A DNA stretch of 64,000 nt from JAFAZJ01 sp964437145 (GCA_964437145.1 CAYTFW010000010.1:4173-68172), one strand, 5' to 3'. Counted from the stretch's first letter, positions 8,713 through 17,482 are shown. Notes: a model not told the origin generated them from the sequence alone. Numbers and translations: made by a program.

Positions 8713-9135
8713 ATGAGCGACACGACCGATATCCGCCGCGGCTCCTGCCTGTGCGGCGCCGTGCGATTCCAGACCAGCGGCCAGCCGGTAATGGCGGGCA
8801 ATTGCTACTGCCTGAACTGCCAAAAATCGTCGGGCGCCGGCCATGTCTTCCACGTGATGTTCCCCGAGGCGGCGGTCAGCATCACCGGCGAGACGCGCGG
8901 CTTCCCCTACTCCTCCGACAGCGGTAGCGTCGTGACGACCATCACGTGCGCCACCTGCGGTTCGCCCTTGTTCGGGCGAACGGCACGCATGCCGGGGATG
9001 ATGACCGTGCGGGTGGCGGCCTTAGATTCCGACGAGGGCCTGAAGCCGGCGATGGAGGTCTACGTCAAGCGGCGGCGCGCCTGGGACGGCGAGGCTGGAC
9101 AGATCCCGCGTTTCGGGGGCATGCCGCCGATGTAG
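8713..9135 (+). CDS. GFA (glutathione-dependent formaldehyde-activating) family protein
   Basis: A 140-residue zinc protein of the GFA/CENP-V fold. The zinc ligands appear as GSCLCGAVRF (residues 11-20), NCYCLNCQKSSG (30-41) and CATCGSPLF (78-86), the usual arrangement. Members include the Paracoccus formaldehyde-activating enzyme, but most are uncharacterised and bind small thiols or scaffold proteins. The ATG at 8713 follows GACGGAG. The next gene starts 10 bases after its stop, so the two are likely an operon. Confidence 0.9.
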   Translation: MSDTTDIRRGSCLCGAVRFQTSGQPVMAGNCYCLNCQKSSGAGHVFHVMFPEAAVSITGETRGFPYSSDSGSVVTTITCATCGSPLFGRTARMPGMMTVRVAALDSDEGLKPAMEVYVKRRRAWDGEAGQIPRFGGMPPM

Positions 9136-9145
9136 GAGAGAGGCG

Positions 9146-9547
9146 ATGGCCTGGCGCAAGGCTCCCGAGTCGCTGGTGACTCTGTTCCGCGAATCGCTGC
9201 CCGACGATCCGCGCGTCGAGCATCGCAAGATGTTCGGCTACCCCGCCGCCTTCACCGGTGGCCACCTGTTCGCCGGACTGCACCAGGAAGACCTGATCCT
9301 GCGGCTGCCCGAGGATCAACGCGCCGAAGCCGTGCGCGCGATCAGCGCCCGACCCTTCGTCCCCATGCCCGGCCGCGCGATGCGCGAATATGTGGCACTC
9401 GCCGCGGCGGAGTGCGTCAAGCCAGACCTGCTACGTGCCTGGCTCGCGCGGTCGTTCGCGTTCGCGCGGGCTCTGCCGCCGAAGATGGCGAAACCCGCCA
9501 AGGCCAAAGCTAAGGCCAAGTCCGCGAAGAAGGCCGCCCGGAGGTGA
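9146..9547 (+). CDS. TfoX N-terminal domain protein with lysine-rich tail
   Basis: The 133-residue protein matches the TfoX/Sxy N-terminal domain (RKMFGYPAAFTGGHLFAGLHQEDLILRL, shown here only in part: MFGYPAAF and GLHQEDLILRL). In gammaproteobacteria Sxy controls competence, but single-domain alphaproteobacterial members have no known role. The last 30 residues are a Lys/Ala-rich repeat tail, a feature that would favour nucleic-acid binding. It is closely spaced with the GFA gene upstream. GAGAGG precedes the ATG. Confidence 0.85.
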   Translation: MAWRKAPESLVTLFRESLPDDPRVEHRKMFGYPAAFTGGHLFAGLHQEDLILRLPEDQRAEAVRAISARPFVPMPGRAMREYVALAAAECVKPDLLRAWLARSFAFARALPPKMAKPAKAKAKAKSAKKAARR

Positions 9548-9556
9548 CAGCGGCGA

Positions 9557-10180
9557 TCAGGCGCGGGCGCTGGGCCGCGCCGACACCGCGGCCCACCACC
9601 GCGCCAAATGCGTCTGCTCGTCCGGGATTGGCAGCTTCAGCGCGCCGCGCGCGGTCAGCAGCGCGACCTGGGCCGTGATGTCGGCGATACCGTAGGTGTC
9701 CCCCGCAATATAGGGGCGCTGCGCCAGCTCGCCGTCGAGCCATTTCATGCGCGCGATCACTTGGCGACGCAGCAGCTCGCCATAGGCCGGGATCTGCTCG
9801 CGCTTGCCGACCCAGAACGGATGCGTATGCACGAAGGTGCCGATCACCGGCAGCAGCAGCTCATGCTCCATCCGCCGGTTCCACATCTCGACGGCGGCCG
9901 CGCCCAATGCGCCGCGCCCCATCAACGGTGGCTCCGGCCGCTGCTCCTCGAAGTAGCGGCAGATCGCCACCGACTCGGCGAGCACCGTGCCGTCATCGAG
10001 CTCGAGCACCGGCAAGGTGCCCAACGGGTTCTTGGCGAGAAACGCCGGATCCCTGTGGCCGGCGCTCTCCATGTCGAATTCCTCGAAGGGCACGTCGTCG
10101 CCCAGGCGGACGCGCTTCTCCGCCAGGAAGATGCGCACGCGGCGCGGATTCACGCCGTTCTTCAGCAGATAGAGCTTCAT
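9557..10180 (-). CDS. Glutathione S-transferase family protein
   Basis: A 207-residue two-domain GST. The N-terminal thioredoxin-like half (1-80) has the glutathione-contact segments NPLGTLPVLELDDG and VLAESVAICRYFE. The helical C-terminal half (95-200) has the conserved DITAQVAL-type helix start (GIADITAQ). The catalytic residue is not obvious at the N terminus (YLLKNGVNPRRV), so a Ser/Cys-type enzyme is likely. It is seven bases from the Bug receptor gene upstream on the same strand. Confidence 0.9.
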   Translation of the reverse strand: MKLYLLKNGVNPRRVRIFLAEKRVRLGDDVPFEEFDMESAGHRDPAFLAKNPLGTLPVLELDDGTVLAESVAICRYFEEQRPEPPLMGRGALGAAAVEMWNRRMEHELLLPVIGTFVHTHPFWVGKREQIPAYGELLRRQVIARMKWLDGELAQRPYIAGDTYGIADITAQVALLTARGALKLPIPDEQTHLARWWAAVSARPSARA

Positions 10181-10186
10181 GGTCGA

Positions 10187-11170
10187 TCAACCCGGCTTGG
10201 CGCCCGAGATGCGCACGACCTCGGCCCACTTCTCGATCTCCGCCTTGATGAAGGCAGCATATTCCTCGGGCGTCGTCGGATGGGCGATGCCGCCCAGCTC
10301 GATGATGCGCTTGGCGACCTCGGGTACCGCCATCTCGGCGCGCATATCGGCGCTGATCTTCTCGACAATCGGCCTGGGCGTCTTGGCCGGCGCCAGAATG
10401 CCCGACCAGCCGGCGGCGTCGAAGCCGGGCACCGTCTCGCTGATGGCCGGAACATCGGGCAGAAGCGGCGCACGCTTGAGCGTCGTCACGCCCAGCGGCT
10501 TGATCTTGCCGCTGCGGATATGCGGGATCGCCGACGTCACGCTGTCCATCATCAGGGTGACGTGGCCAGCCAGCAGGTCCTGCATCGCCGGCCCGCTGCC
10601 CTTGTAGGGCACATGCAAGATGTCGACGCCCGCCTTCGCCTTGAACAGCTCCATGCTGAGATGCTGCGAGGCGCCGACGCCGGCCGACGCGTAACCCAGC
10701 TTGCCCGGCGCAGCCTTGGCCTGCGCGATCAGATCGGCCACCGAGTTCGCGGGGTGCGAGGGATGCGCGACGATGATCAGCGGCACCTGGAAGATATTCG
10801 AGCACGGCGCGAAATCGGCGATCGCGTCGTAGGTCATCTGCCCCTTCATGAAGGACGGATTGATGCCGATCGTGCCGCTGGTGCCGACCACCAGGGTGTA
10901 GCCGTCGGGCGGCGCCTTGGCGACCGACTCGAGCGCCGGAATGCCGGCGCCACCGCCCTTGTTCTCGACCACGATCTGCTGCTTCCAGCGCGCCGACAAG
11001 CGCTCGGCGATCAGCCGTCCGAAGGTGTCGGCGGCCTGGCCAGCCGGAAACGGCACGACAAGTTTGATAGGGCGCTCCGGCCAGGCGCCCTGCGCGCGCA
11101 CGGTCGACGGCGCGGCGAGGATGGCGGCGGTACCGGCGAGCAAGGCGCGGCGCTTGATGGTGATGGTCAT
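10187..11170 (-). CDS. Bug-family tripartite tricarboxylate receptor (first copy)
   Basis: A 327-residue periplasmic binding protein of the Bug/TctC family with a Tat-like or Sec signal peptide (KRRALLAGTAAILAAPSTVRAQ) and the hallmark motifs WPERPIKLVVPFPAGQAADTF near the N terminus and HVPYKGSGPAMQDLLAGHV in the middle. Such receptors bind carboxylates and are heavily expanded in some bacteria. No TctA/TctB membrane genes are present. AGGGG precedes the ATG. It lies downstream of the CitE-like and MaoC genes on the same strand, which may share its substrate. Confidence 0.9.
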   Translation of the reverse strand: MTITIKRRALLAGTAAILAAPSTVRAQGAWPERPIKLVVPFPAGQAADTFGRLIAERLSARWKQQIVVENKGGGAGIPALESVAKAPPDGYTLVVGTSGTIGINPSFMKGQMTYDAIADFAPCSNIFQVPLIIVAHPSHPANSVADLIAQAKAAPGKLGYASAGVGASQHLSMELFKAKAGVDILHVPYKGSGPAMQDLLAGHVTLMMDSVTSAIPHIRSGKIKPLGVTTLKRAPLLPDVPAISETVPGFDAAGWSGILAPAKTPRPIVEKISADMRAEMAVPEVAKRIIELGGIAHPTTPEEYAAFIKAEIEKWAEVVRISGAKPG

Positions 11171-11199
11171 GGCGTTTCCCCTACGGTTCGTTGCCATCC

Positions 11200-12060
11200 T
11201 TATGCCGCGCCCAGTAGCCTTTGCGCCAGCTTCAGATGCGGCTTGTCGAGCATCTTGCCGTCCATCTGGGTGACGCCGCCGTTCCCGGCCTTGGCGAAGG
11301 CCTCGACCACCTTGCGCGCCCAGTCGAGCTCGGCCGGCGACGGGCTGAAGATCCGGTTGATCGGCTCCACTTGTGTTGGGTGGATCGCCATCTTCGACAG
11401 AAACCCCATGCGCTTGGCGGTGACGCACTCCGCCTCGAAACCCTGCAGGTCGCGGAAGTCGGCGTAGACGGTATCGAGCGGCGTGACGCCGGCGGCGCTA
11501 GCCGACAGCAGGCAGACGACGCGGGCGTACTTGAACGTGTCGTCGAGCACGCCGTCGGGACCGGCCTTGGCCACCGCGCCGATATCGGCCGACAGATCCT
11601 CCGCCCCCCAGGTCAGCGCCGTCAGCCTGGGATGCGACAGCCGCGTCGAGGCCGCCACCAGCACAGCCGGCGCCGTTTCGGTCACCAGCGCCAGCACCTT
11701 GGTGCGGCCGGCCGCGATGCCTTCGCGCGCTTCCAGGACATCGAGCATATGCCCCAGGCGATCGAGCTCGGCCTGGCCCTCGCATTTGGGCAACAGGATC
11801 GAATCGGGCGCCGCCTGCATCACCACCGCGAGATCGCCGGCCGTCAGGCCCGTGGGGAAGCTGTTGACGCGCACGACCTTGTGGTGGCCGCCGGCGCCCG
11901 GCGCGCGGATGTGGTCGCGCACGATGGTACGCGCCGCCTCCTTGCGGTCGGGTCCCACCGAATCCTCGAGATCGTAGATCAGCGCGTCGGCCGGCGAGGT
12001 GCGCGAGCGATCGAGCTTCTTCAGGTCGTCGCCCGGGACGAAGAGGTAGGAGCGGATCAT
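11200..12060 (-). CDS. HpcH/HpaI aldolase / CitE-like acyl-CoA lyase
   Basis: The 286-residue enzyme is CitE-like: SYLFVPGDDLKKL at the N terminus, metal and substrate motifs YDLEDSVGPD and VRVNSFPTG, then ILLPKCEG and LTWGAEDLSADIG. It would cleave or form a beta-hydroxyacyl- or malyl-type CoA ester. Its ATG overlaps the MaoC stop (ATGA), so hydratase and lyase are translated as a pair. That pairing recalls mesaconyl/malyl-CoA chemistry, but the substrate cannot be read from sequence. Confidence 0.88.
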   Translation of the reverse strand: MIRSYLFVPGDDLKKLDRSRTSPADALIYDLEDSVGPDRKEAARTIVRDHIRAPGAGGHHKVVRVNSFPTGLTAGDLAVVMQAAPDSILLPKCEGQAELDRLGHMLDVLEAREGIAAGRTKVLALVTETAPAVLVAASTRLSHPRLTALTWGAEDLSADIGAVAKAGPDGVLDDTFKYARVVCLLSASAAGVTPLDTVYADFRDLQGFEAECVTAKRMGFLSKMAIHPTQVEPINRIFSPSPAELDWARKVVEAFAKAGNGGVTQMDGKMLDKPHLKLAQRLLGAA

Positions 12061-12509
12061 GTCGGCTTGCGCCGCATCAGCGCCTGGCGCCGGCAATAGG
12101 CGACCTCCTCATTGCGCTGGTTGAAGGCGCGGTGCTCGAACTCGACGATGCCCGCGTTCGGTCGCGACTTGCTCTCGCGCAAGCCCACGATCTTGGTCTG
12201 CACGCGCAGCGTATCGCCGTGGAACACCGGCTTGGGAAAGCGCGTGTCGGTCATGCCGAGATTGCCGATCGTGGTGCCGATCGTCGTGTCGTTGACCGTG
12301 ATGCCGATCATCAGGCCCAGCGTGAACAGGCTGTTGACGATGCGCTGGCCGAACTCGGTCTTCGACGCGAACTCCTCGTCGAGATGCAGCGGCTGCACAT
12401 TCATGGTCAGCGAGCTGAACAGCACATTGTCCATCTCGGTGACCGTGCGCGTCCAGGCATGGTCGAAGACCATGCCCTCCTTGAATTCCTCGAACCACAG
12501 CCCGGCCAA
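12057..12509 (-). CDS. MaoC-like acyl-CoA dehydratase
   Basis: A 150-residue single-hotdog hydratase of the MaoC family. The catalytic region is recognisable as NVQPLHLDEEFA (residues about 37-48), the variant of the Asp-x4-His dyad found in mesaconyl-C4-CoA hydratase-like members. It is the first gene of a MaoC-CitE-Bug operon read leftward, coupled to the lyase by a four-base overlap. Function in hydration of an unsaturated acyl-CoA is inferred from family and neighbour. Confidence 0.88.
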   Translation of the reverse strand: MAGLWFEEFKEGMVFDHAWTRTVTEMDNVLFSSLTMNVQPLHLDEEFASKTEFGQRIVNSLFTLGLMIGITVNDTTIGTTIGNLGMTDTRFPKPVFHGDTLRVQTKIVGLRESKSRPNAGIVEFEHRAFNQRNEEVAYCRRQALMRRKPT

Positions 12510-12637
12510 GCTTCCCTCCCCTTCTGACGAGGCGCCAACTCTGGCGGCTCCATGTCGCTCAGATCAAGCCGGTTCGTCGCGCGCCTCTTCCGCGGGTACC
12601 GATACGATCAAATCGCGCCCAGTGCTAGACTGCCGTC

Positions 12638-12928
12638 ATGAGCATCACCCGATCCATCAGCGTCACCCTGCCGAACGACCTTGCGGACATGGTTCGACGC
12701 AAGGTCGACTCTGGCGAATACGCCAGCGAGGGCGAGGTCATCCTCGACGGCCTGCGTGCCTTGCAGGAGCAAGATGAAGCCATTGAGCGTTGGCTAAGAG
12801 AGGAAGTCGCGCCCACTTATGACGCGGTGGTGTCCGGGCAATCGAGAACAACTCCCGCCGAGACGGCTTTTGACGGCGCGGCCGCGCGCTACGCGCGCCG
12901 CAAACGCGCCACATCCAAGCCGCTGTAG
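12638..12928 (+). CDS. ParD-like type II antitoxin, no adjacent toxin
   Basis: The 96-residue protein has the ribbon-helix-helix pattern of the ParD/CopG antitoxins: SITRSISVTLPNDLADMVRRKVDSG at the N terminus, then YASEGEVILDGLRAL. In canonical modules a ParE/RelE toxin follows at once. Here the next gene, 26 bases downstream, is an acyl-CoA dehydrogenase. It is therefore an orphan antitoxin or a solitary regulator. The C-terminal half, which normally wraps the toxin, seems intact (about 45 residues), which suggests recent toxin loss or a trans partner. Confidence 0.8.
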   Translation: MSITRSISVTLPNDLADMVRRKVDSGEYASEGEVILDGLRALQEQDEAIERWLREEVAPTYDAVVSGQSRTTPAETAFDGAAARYARRKRATSKPL

Positions 12929-12954
12929 CTCGCTCAGAAGAAGACCGAGGATCA

Positions 12955-14118
12955 ATGCCCACCAACGCCCCCGCCTCGCCGATCTTCCGTGAAGAGCACG
13001 AGATGCTGCGCGACCAGTTGCGCCGCTTCATCGACGAGGAGGTGAAGCCGAAAGCCGAGAAGTGGGAAGACGATGGCTTCGTGCCGCGCGACGTGCTGCG
13101 GCGCATGGGTGAGCTGGGATTTCTCGGCATCCGCTACCCCGAGCGCTACGGTGGCGCGGCGATGGATTCGCTGGGTAGCGTGGTGCTGGCGGAGGAACTG
13201 GGCAAGTCGACCTTCGGCGGCTTCGCCATCACCGTGCTGGTGCATACCGACATGGCCTCGCCGCACCTGATGAACGCTGGCACGCCTGATCAGATCGCGC
13301 GGCTGATGCCCGATATCGTCGCCGGCCGGACGATCACCGCCGTGGCGGTGACCGAGCCCGGCGCCGGCTCCGACGTCAAGGGAATCCGCACCACGGCGCG
13401 GCGCGATGGCGGGCACTACGTGCTCAACGGCACCAAAATGTTCATCACCAACGGCGTGCATGCCGATGTCTACTTCGTCGCCGCCAAGACCGACACGAAC
13501 GCGCGCGGCTCGGCCGGCATATCGATGTTCATTGTCCCGAAGGGCACGCCGGGCTTCTCTGTCGGCCGCGCCCTGATGAAGACCGGCTGGCTGTCGTCGG
13601 ATACCGCCGAGCTGGTGTTCCAGGACGCCCGCGTGCCGGCCGAGAACCTGCTGGGCGAGGAGAACCGCGGCTTCTACGCCGTGATGAAGAACTTCCAGAA
13701 CGAACGCCTAGTGCTGGGCGCGCAGGCCATGGGCGAGGCCGAGGCGGCGCTGGCGATCACCCTGGGGCACGTCCAGACACGCCAGGCCTTCGGCGCGCCC
13801 CTGTGGGAAAAGCAGGCGATCCGCCAGCGCCTGTCGATGCTGGCGGCCCGGGTCGCCGCCGCCCGACAGTTCGTGCACCACACCGGCTGGCTCGACGCGC
13901 AGGGCCGCGAATGCGTCAAGGAAGTCTCGATGGTCAAGGCGCTGTGCGGCGAGCTGGTCAACGAGGTGATGTATGCCTGCCAACAGTTCCACGGCGGCAT
14001 GGGCTACATCCGCGAAACAGCGATCGAGCGCATGGTGCGCGACGCGCGGGTCCAATCGATCGGCGGCGGTGCAACAGAAGTGATGCTCGAAGAAGTCGCC
14101 AAGCGCCTGCACGGCTGA
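12955..14118 (+). CDS. Acyl-CoA dehydrogenase
   Basis: A full-length 387-residue FAD flavoenzyme. Family blocks seen: AVAVTEPGAGSDVKGIRT (FAD/substrate-binding middle domain, about residues 124-141), LNGTKMFITNG, and the C-terminal QQFHGGMGYIRETAIERMVRDARV. The catalytic base glutamate expected in the R-E-T-A-I-E-R or upstream segment fits short- or branched-chain and glutaryl/isovaleryl-type enzymes. It would oxidise an acyl-CoA, passing electrons to ETF. The following phosphatase gene begins 53 bases later on the same strand. Confidence 0.95.
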   Translation: MPTNAPASPIFREEHEMLRDQLRRFIDEEVKPKAEKWEDDGFVPRDVLRRMGELGFLGIRYPERYGGAAMDSLGSVVLAEELGKSTFGGFAITVLVHTDMASPHLMNAGTPDQIARLMPDIVAGRTITAVAVTEPGAGSDVKGIRTTARRDGGHYVLNGTKMFITNGVHADVYFVAAKTDTNARGSAGISMFIVPKGTPGFSVGRALMKTGWLSSDTAELVFQDARVPAENLLGEENRGFYAVMKNFQNERLVLGAQAMGEAEAALAITLGHVQTRQAFGAPLWEKQAIRQRLSMLAARVAAARQFVHHTGWLDAQGRECVKEVSMVKALCGELVNEVMYACQQFHGGMGYIRETAIERMVRDARVQSIGGGATEVMLEEVAKRLHG

Positions 14119-14171
14119 GCGTGCTAGGGTGGCGCCGCCCGTCCGTCCGTATCCGCAGGAACCGCATCGAC

Positions 14172-14816
14172 ATGAGCACGACCGCCGCCCACGAGAATGA
14201 CGCCGGCCAGCTGGCATTGCGCGCCGCCGCGCGCAACCACGGCGTCGCCATCGCCCGCGACCGCTTCCTCTTCCTCCGGCACGGCCGCACACCCGGCAAT
14301 ATCGGCCGCGTCTACCAGCATCCCGACATCCCGCTGGCGACCGAGGGCTTCGTCGACGCCGACATCGCCGCCAAGGTGCTGCGCGAGCACGCCTTCGACC
14401 TGATCTACGCCAGCGACATGGCGCGGGCCTGGCTGACCGCCGGCCGCGTCGCCGATCACACCGGCCGGCCGGTATGGCTGCGCCGTTGCCTGCGCGAGCG
14501 CTATTTCGGCGACTTCATCGGCACGCCCAGCGAAGGCCTCGACTGGCGGGTCAGCCCGCCCAATGGCGAGACCATGCACGGCTTCATCGAGCGTACGCTG
14601 ACCGGCGTCGTCGAGCTGCTCGGCAACGGACCGATGCCGCTGCTGGTGAGCCACGGCGGCGTGCTGCGCGTGCTCGCGGGAGCGCTCGATGTGGAGCTGC
14701 CGCACGAGCTGACGGCCAACGGCCTGCCCCTGGCATTCGAGCGCCGAAGCGGCACCTGGGCCGTCACGCCGCTGATGCAGCCGGCGCCGATCGAGCAGAA
14801 GCTCGGCGCCGCCTAG
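14172..14816 (+). CDS. Histidine phosphatase superfamily protein
   Basis: A 214-residue phosphoglycerate-mutase-like phosphatase. The catalytic RHG motif is FLFLRHGRTPGN (His about residue 38), the second arginine is in SDMARAW and the second histidine in LLVSHGGVLRVLAG. Substrates of such enzymes include sugar phosphates and cobalamin precursors. The start at MSTTAA is taken because longer frames run through the dehydrogenase. It may be co-transcribed with the acyl-CoA dehydrogenase. Confidence 0.86.
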   Translation: MSTTAAHENDAGQLALRAAARNHGVAIARDRFLFLRHGRTPGNIGRVYQHPDIPLATEGFVDADIAAKVLREHAFDLIYASDMARAWLTAGRVADHTGRPVWLRRCLRERYFGDFIGTPSEGLDWRVSPPNGETMHGFIERTLTGVVELLGNGPMPLLVSHGGVLRVLAGALDVELPHELTANGLPLAFERRSGTWAVTPLMQPAPIEQKLGAA

Positions 14817-14832
14817 AAGAACGCCACGGACC

Positions 14833-15351
14833 TCAATGCGGCGGGCGCACCGGCACGATGGCCACGGTCTCGGTGGCGTGGGCATAGAGGCGGCCGGCTT
14901 CGTCGACCAGCTTGGCCTCCGACGTCGCGAGCGTGCGGCCTGAGGACAGCACGGTGGCGATGGCGCGCACCGGGCCGGTCTTTGCCGTGACGGCGGCGAC
15001 GTAGTTCACCTTCATCTCGACTGTCGTGGCGACGGTGCGTGGCGGCAGCGTGGCATGCACGGCGACGGCAAGCGCAGTGTCGAGCAAGGTGGCGATCCAG
15101 CCGCCATGCGCAGCGCCCATGATGTTGCGGAAGGCGTCGGCCGGATCGGCCTGGAACACGGCACGCCCGCCGCCGACCTCGATTGGATGGATGCCCGCGA
15201 CATAGGCGAAGTCCGGCGACGGCAGCTCGCCGGCGCCGATCGCGGCGAAGATGCGCTCGCCCGGCCAGTCGGCGATCTCAGCCAGTGGCAGCGGTCCCGG
15301 CGGCGCTAAGCGGCGCTTGCTGGCCTCGACTTCTTCTTTCCAGGCGGACAT
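14833..15351 (-). CDS. PaaI-type hotdog thioesterase
   Basis: The 172-residue protein has the PaaI/YdiI pattern: GAAHGGWIATLLDTALAVAV (conserved HGG loop and helix) and VEMKVNYVAAV. These enzymes hydrolyse acyl- or arylacyl-CoA esters, PaaI rescuing stalled phenylacetyl-CoA intermediates. The start at MSAWKEE is chosen since the frame upstream runs over the 12-bp palindrome at 15371. It is convergent with the histidine phosphatase, 16 bases apart. Confidence 0.86.
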   Translation of the reverse strand: MSAWKEEVEASKRRLAPPGPLPLAEIADWPGERIFAAIGAGELPSPDFAYVAGIHPIEVGGGRAVFQADPADAFRNIMGAAHGGWIATLLDTALAVAVHATLPPRTVATTVEMKVNYVAAVTAKTGPVRAIATVLSSGRTLATSEAKLVDEAGRLYAHATETVAIVPVRPPH

Positions 15352-15370
15352 CGGATCATCTCTCAAATAG

Positions 15371-15382
15371 GTGCATATGCAC
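15371..15382. promoter_or_regulatory. 12-bp perfect palindrome upstream of the PaaI-type gene
   Basis: The sequence gtgcatatgcac is a perfect dyad 20 bases upstream of the thioesterase start, followed by an AT-rich ccatataatgg. It sits where a dimeric MarR- or GntR-like repressor would block a promoter or the ribosome site. No regulator gene is adjacent. It is a candidate operator only. Confidence 0.4.
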
Positions 15383-15444
15383 CCATATAATGGCAGCACC
15401 CGCGCGACGTCGATCTGGTGTTTCTCATGCTCGGATAAGCCTGC

Positions 15445-16293
15445 CTACGCTTCGCGCGGCGTCCAGCGGCCGGCTTCGACCAGGGCGATGAAATCCCACA
15501 GGGCGCGGTTGAAGGCGTCGGGATCCTCGAGGTTCACGGCATGCCCGACCTTGGGCATCACCAGAAGGCCGGCGTTGCCCATCGTCTTCTTGAGATAGAG
15601 GCTGGGCTGCAGCACCAGGTCGTCCTCGTCGCCGGCGACGATCAGCGACGGCACCATGCAGGATTTCCACTCAGCCTCGAAATCCCACAGCGAGGGCCGC
15701 CTGCCCTGGAATTCCGACATGGTGTGCGCCGCGCCGATCGGATCGTGGCTGGCGAACTGGTCGACGAACTCGGCGTGGCCGCGCGGATCCCTCTGGCGGT
15801 AGCGCCGCCGGCTGAGGCCCTCGCTATATTCGGCGGCGAAGGCGGCCTGGCCGATCCGGCGGATCTTCTCGGCGTTGGCCCGCGCCTCGACGGCGAAGGC
15901 CGCGTGCAGGTGCTTCTCCGAGCCGAAGCCGCAGCCGCAGATCGCCGCCGACATCGCACGCCCGGGATGAACACGCGCGAAATGCGCCGCCGCGAAGCCG
16001 CCCATCGACAGGCCGCAGATATGCGCCTTGTCGATCTTCAGCCCGTCGAGCACGCAGCGTATGTCCTCGACGACACGGTCCTGACCGTACTTGGCGGGAT
16101 CGTCGGGGATGTCCGACGGCGCGTAACCGCGGAACGAGTAGGTGATGCAGCGGTGCTTGCGCGCGAAGAAGCGCATCTGCGGTTCCCAGGCGCGCCAGTC
16201 GCCGGCGTATTCGTGCACGAAGACCAGCGGCGTGCCGCTGCCAGCCTCCTCGTAGTACAGCTTCACACCATCGTCGCAGGTGATGTACGGCAT
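15445..16293 (-). CDS. Alpha/beta hydrolase
   Basis: A 282-residue alpha/beta-hydrolase-fold protein: oxyanion region LVFVHEYAGDWRAW, nucleophile elbow CGLSMGGFAA (Ser about residue 96), acid in IVAGDEDDLV, and histidine in MPKVGHAVNLEDP. The pattern is that of 3-oxoadipate enol-lactonase or carboxylesterase relatives. Substrate unknown. It starts right at its N-terminal strand (MPYITCDDGVKLYYEE). The aminotransferase stop is 16 bases beyond its start region on the same strand upstream. Confidence 0.88.
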   Translation of the reverse strand: MPYITCDDGVKLYYEEAGSGTPLVFVHEYAGDWRAWEPQMRFFARKHRCITYSFRGYAPSDIPDDPAKYGQDRVVEDIRCVLDGLKIDKAHICGLSMGGFAAAHFARVHPGRAMSAAICGCGFGSEKHLHAAFAVEARANAEKIRRIGQAAFAAEYSEGLSRRRYRQRDPRGHAEFVDQFASHDPIGAAHTMSEFQGRRPSLWDFEAEWKSCMVPSLIVAGDEDDLVLQPSLYLKKTMGNAGLLVMPKVGHAVNLEDPDAFNRALWDFIALVEAGRWTPREA

Positions 16294-16309
16294 CGCTCCC
16301 TCCCCTTGC

Positions 16310-17482
16310 CTATCGCGCCGAATCGTCGAGCCGCGCCACGACGTCAGGAATCACCGCGTCGACGACGTTGGCGTAAGCGAGGCGCACGAAACGTTCCTGC
16401 CCCTCGCCGAAGGTCGTGCCGGGCAGCAACAGAAGATGCTGCGCGTCGGCCAAACGGCGTACGACATCCATCGCCGGCACGCCGGCGAAGGGATGCTCGA
16501 GATAGGCGAAGTAGGCGCCCAGGCTCACAAGCCGCCAGCGGTTGGAGCGCGCGACGAGATCGCCGAAGGCGCGGCCGCGCGCCACCACCGCGGCGATCCG
16601 CTCGCGCGCCCAGCCCGCGAGGTGTTGCAGCCCGTACAGCGCCGCCTCCTGGCCGGGTCGCGGCGCGCAGATGGCGACGCAGTCCATCACCTTCTCGATC
16701 TCCGCGAGCGCGGCCGGTCCCGCCGTCAACGCGCCAACGCGATGGCCGGGCAACGCATAGACTTTGGAGAAGCTGTAGAGGTGGATCAGCGTTTGCGGCC
16801 AGTCCGAATCGTCGAAGATCCGGTGCGGCCGCGTCGCGTCGGGCAGAAAATCCTTGTAGGTCTCGTCGAGCACCAGCGCGATGCGACGGCGCTTGGCGAG
16901 AGCATAGAACGCCTCGATCACCGCGGGCGGATAGGTGGCGCCGCTGGGGTTGTTGGGGCTGACCAGCACGATCGCGCGCGTCGTCGAATCGATCAGCGCC
17001 TCGGCGTCGGCGGGGTCGGGCACAGCGCCGCTGCCGTCGCGGAAGTCCAGCGGCACCGGGCGCACGCCCAGCATGCGCAGCCACATGGCGTGGTTGAAGT
17101 AGTGCGGTCTCGGCAGCAGCACCGAGTCGCCAGCCGAAGCCAACGCCATCATCGCGGCGCAGAAGGCCTGGTTGCAGCCGGCGGTGATCGCCACCTGCGC
17201 GGGCTTGATCGTCGTGCGATGGAAGGCGCCGAGATGCGCGGCATAGGCCTCGCGCAGATCAGGCACGCCGAGAATGTCGCCGTAGCGATGGATCGCCGGA
17301 TCGGCGAGGCGTCGGGCGAGATGATCGGTCAGCTCGGCGGGCGGCGGATAGCCGGGCGCGGCCTGGGTCAGGTCGATCAGCGGCTTGTCGGCGGGAAACG
17401 CGCGGCCGGCGACCAGGCCGCGCACGGCGGCGATCGGCGCCGCCTCGATGCCGGTGACGGCGGGGCTGAGCACATAGGACAT
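16310..17482 (-). CDS. PLP-dependent aminotransferase, class I/II
   Basis: A 390-residue fold-type I aminotransferase. Visible are the conserved SPNNPSGATYP and LVLDETYKDFLP, and the lysine forming the internal aldimine in LYSFSKVYALPGHRVGA (about residue 230). A late arginine for the substrate carboxylate lies in RFVRLAYAN. The substrate may be aromatic or aliphatic. Given the arylpyruvate oxidoreductase in the same window an aromatic amino acid is possible, but this is inference. Divergent from the SDR gene. Confidence 0.9.
   Translation of the reverse strand: MSYVLSPAVTGIEAAPIAAVRGLVAGRAFPADKPLIDLTQAAPGYPPPAELTDHLARRLADPAIHRYGDILGVPDLREAYAAHLGAFHRTTIKPAQVAITAGCNQAFCAAMMALASAGDSVLLPRPHYFNHAMWLRMLGVRPVPLDFRDGSGAVPDPADAEALIDSTTRAIVLVSPNNPSGATYPPAVIEAFYALAKRRRIALVLDETYKDFLPDATRPHRIFDDSDWPQTLIHLYSFSKVYALPGHRVGALTAGPAALAEIEKVMDCVAICAPRPGQEAALYGLQHLAGWARERIAAVVARGRAFGDLVARSNRWRLVSLGAYFAYLEHPFAGVPAMDVVRRLADAQHLLLLPGTTFGEGQERFVRLAYANVVDAVIPDVVARLDDSAR

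Noticed and set aside
12638..14118. ParDE toxin-antitoxin operon.
   Set aside because: The downstream gene is a full acyl-CoA dehydrogenase; no ParE-length frame lies in the 26-base gap or overlaps it with a good start.
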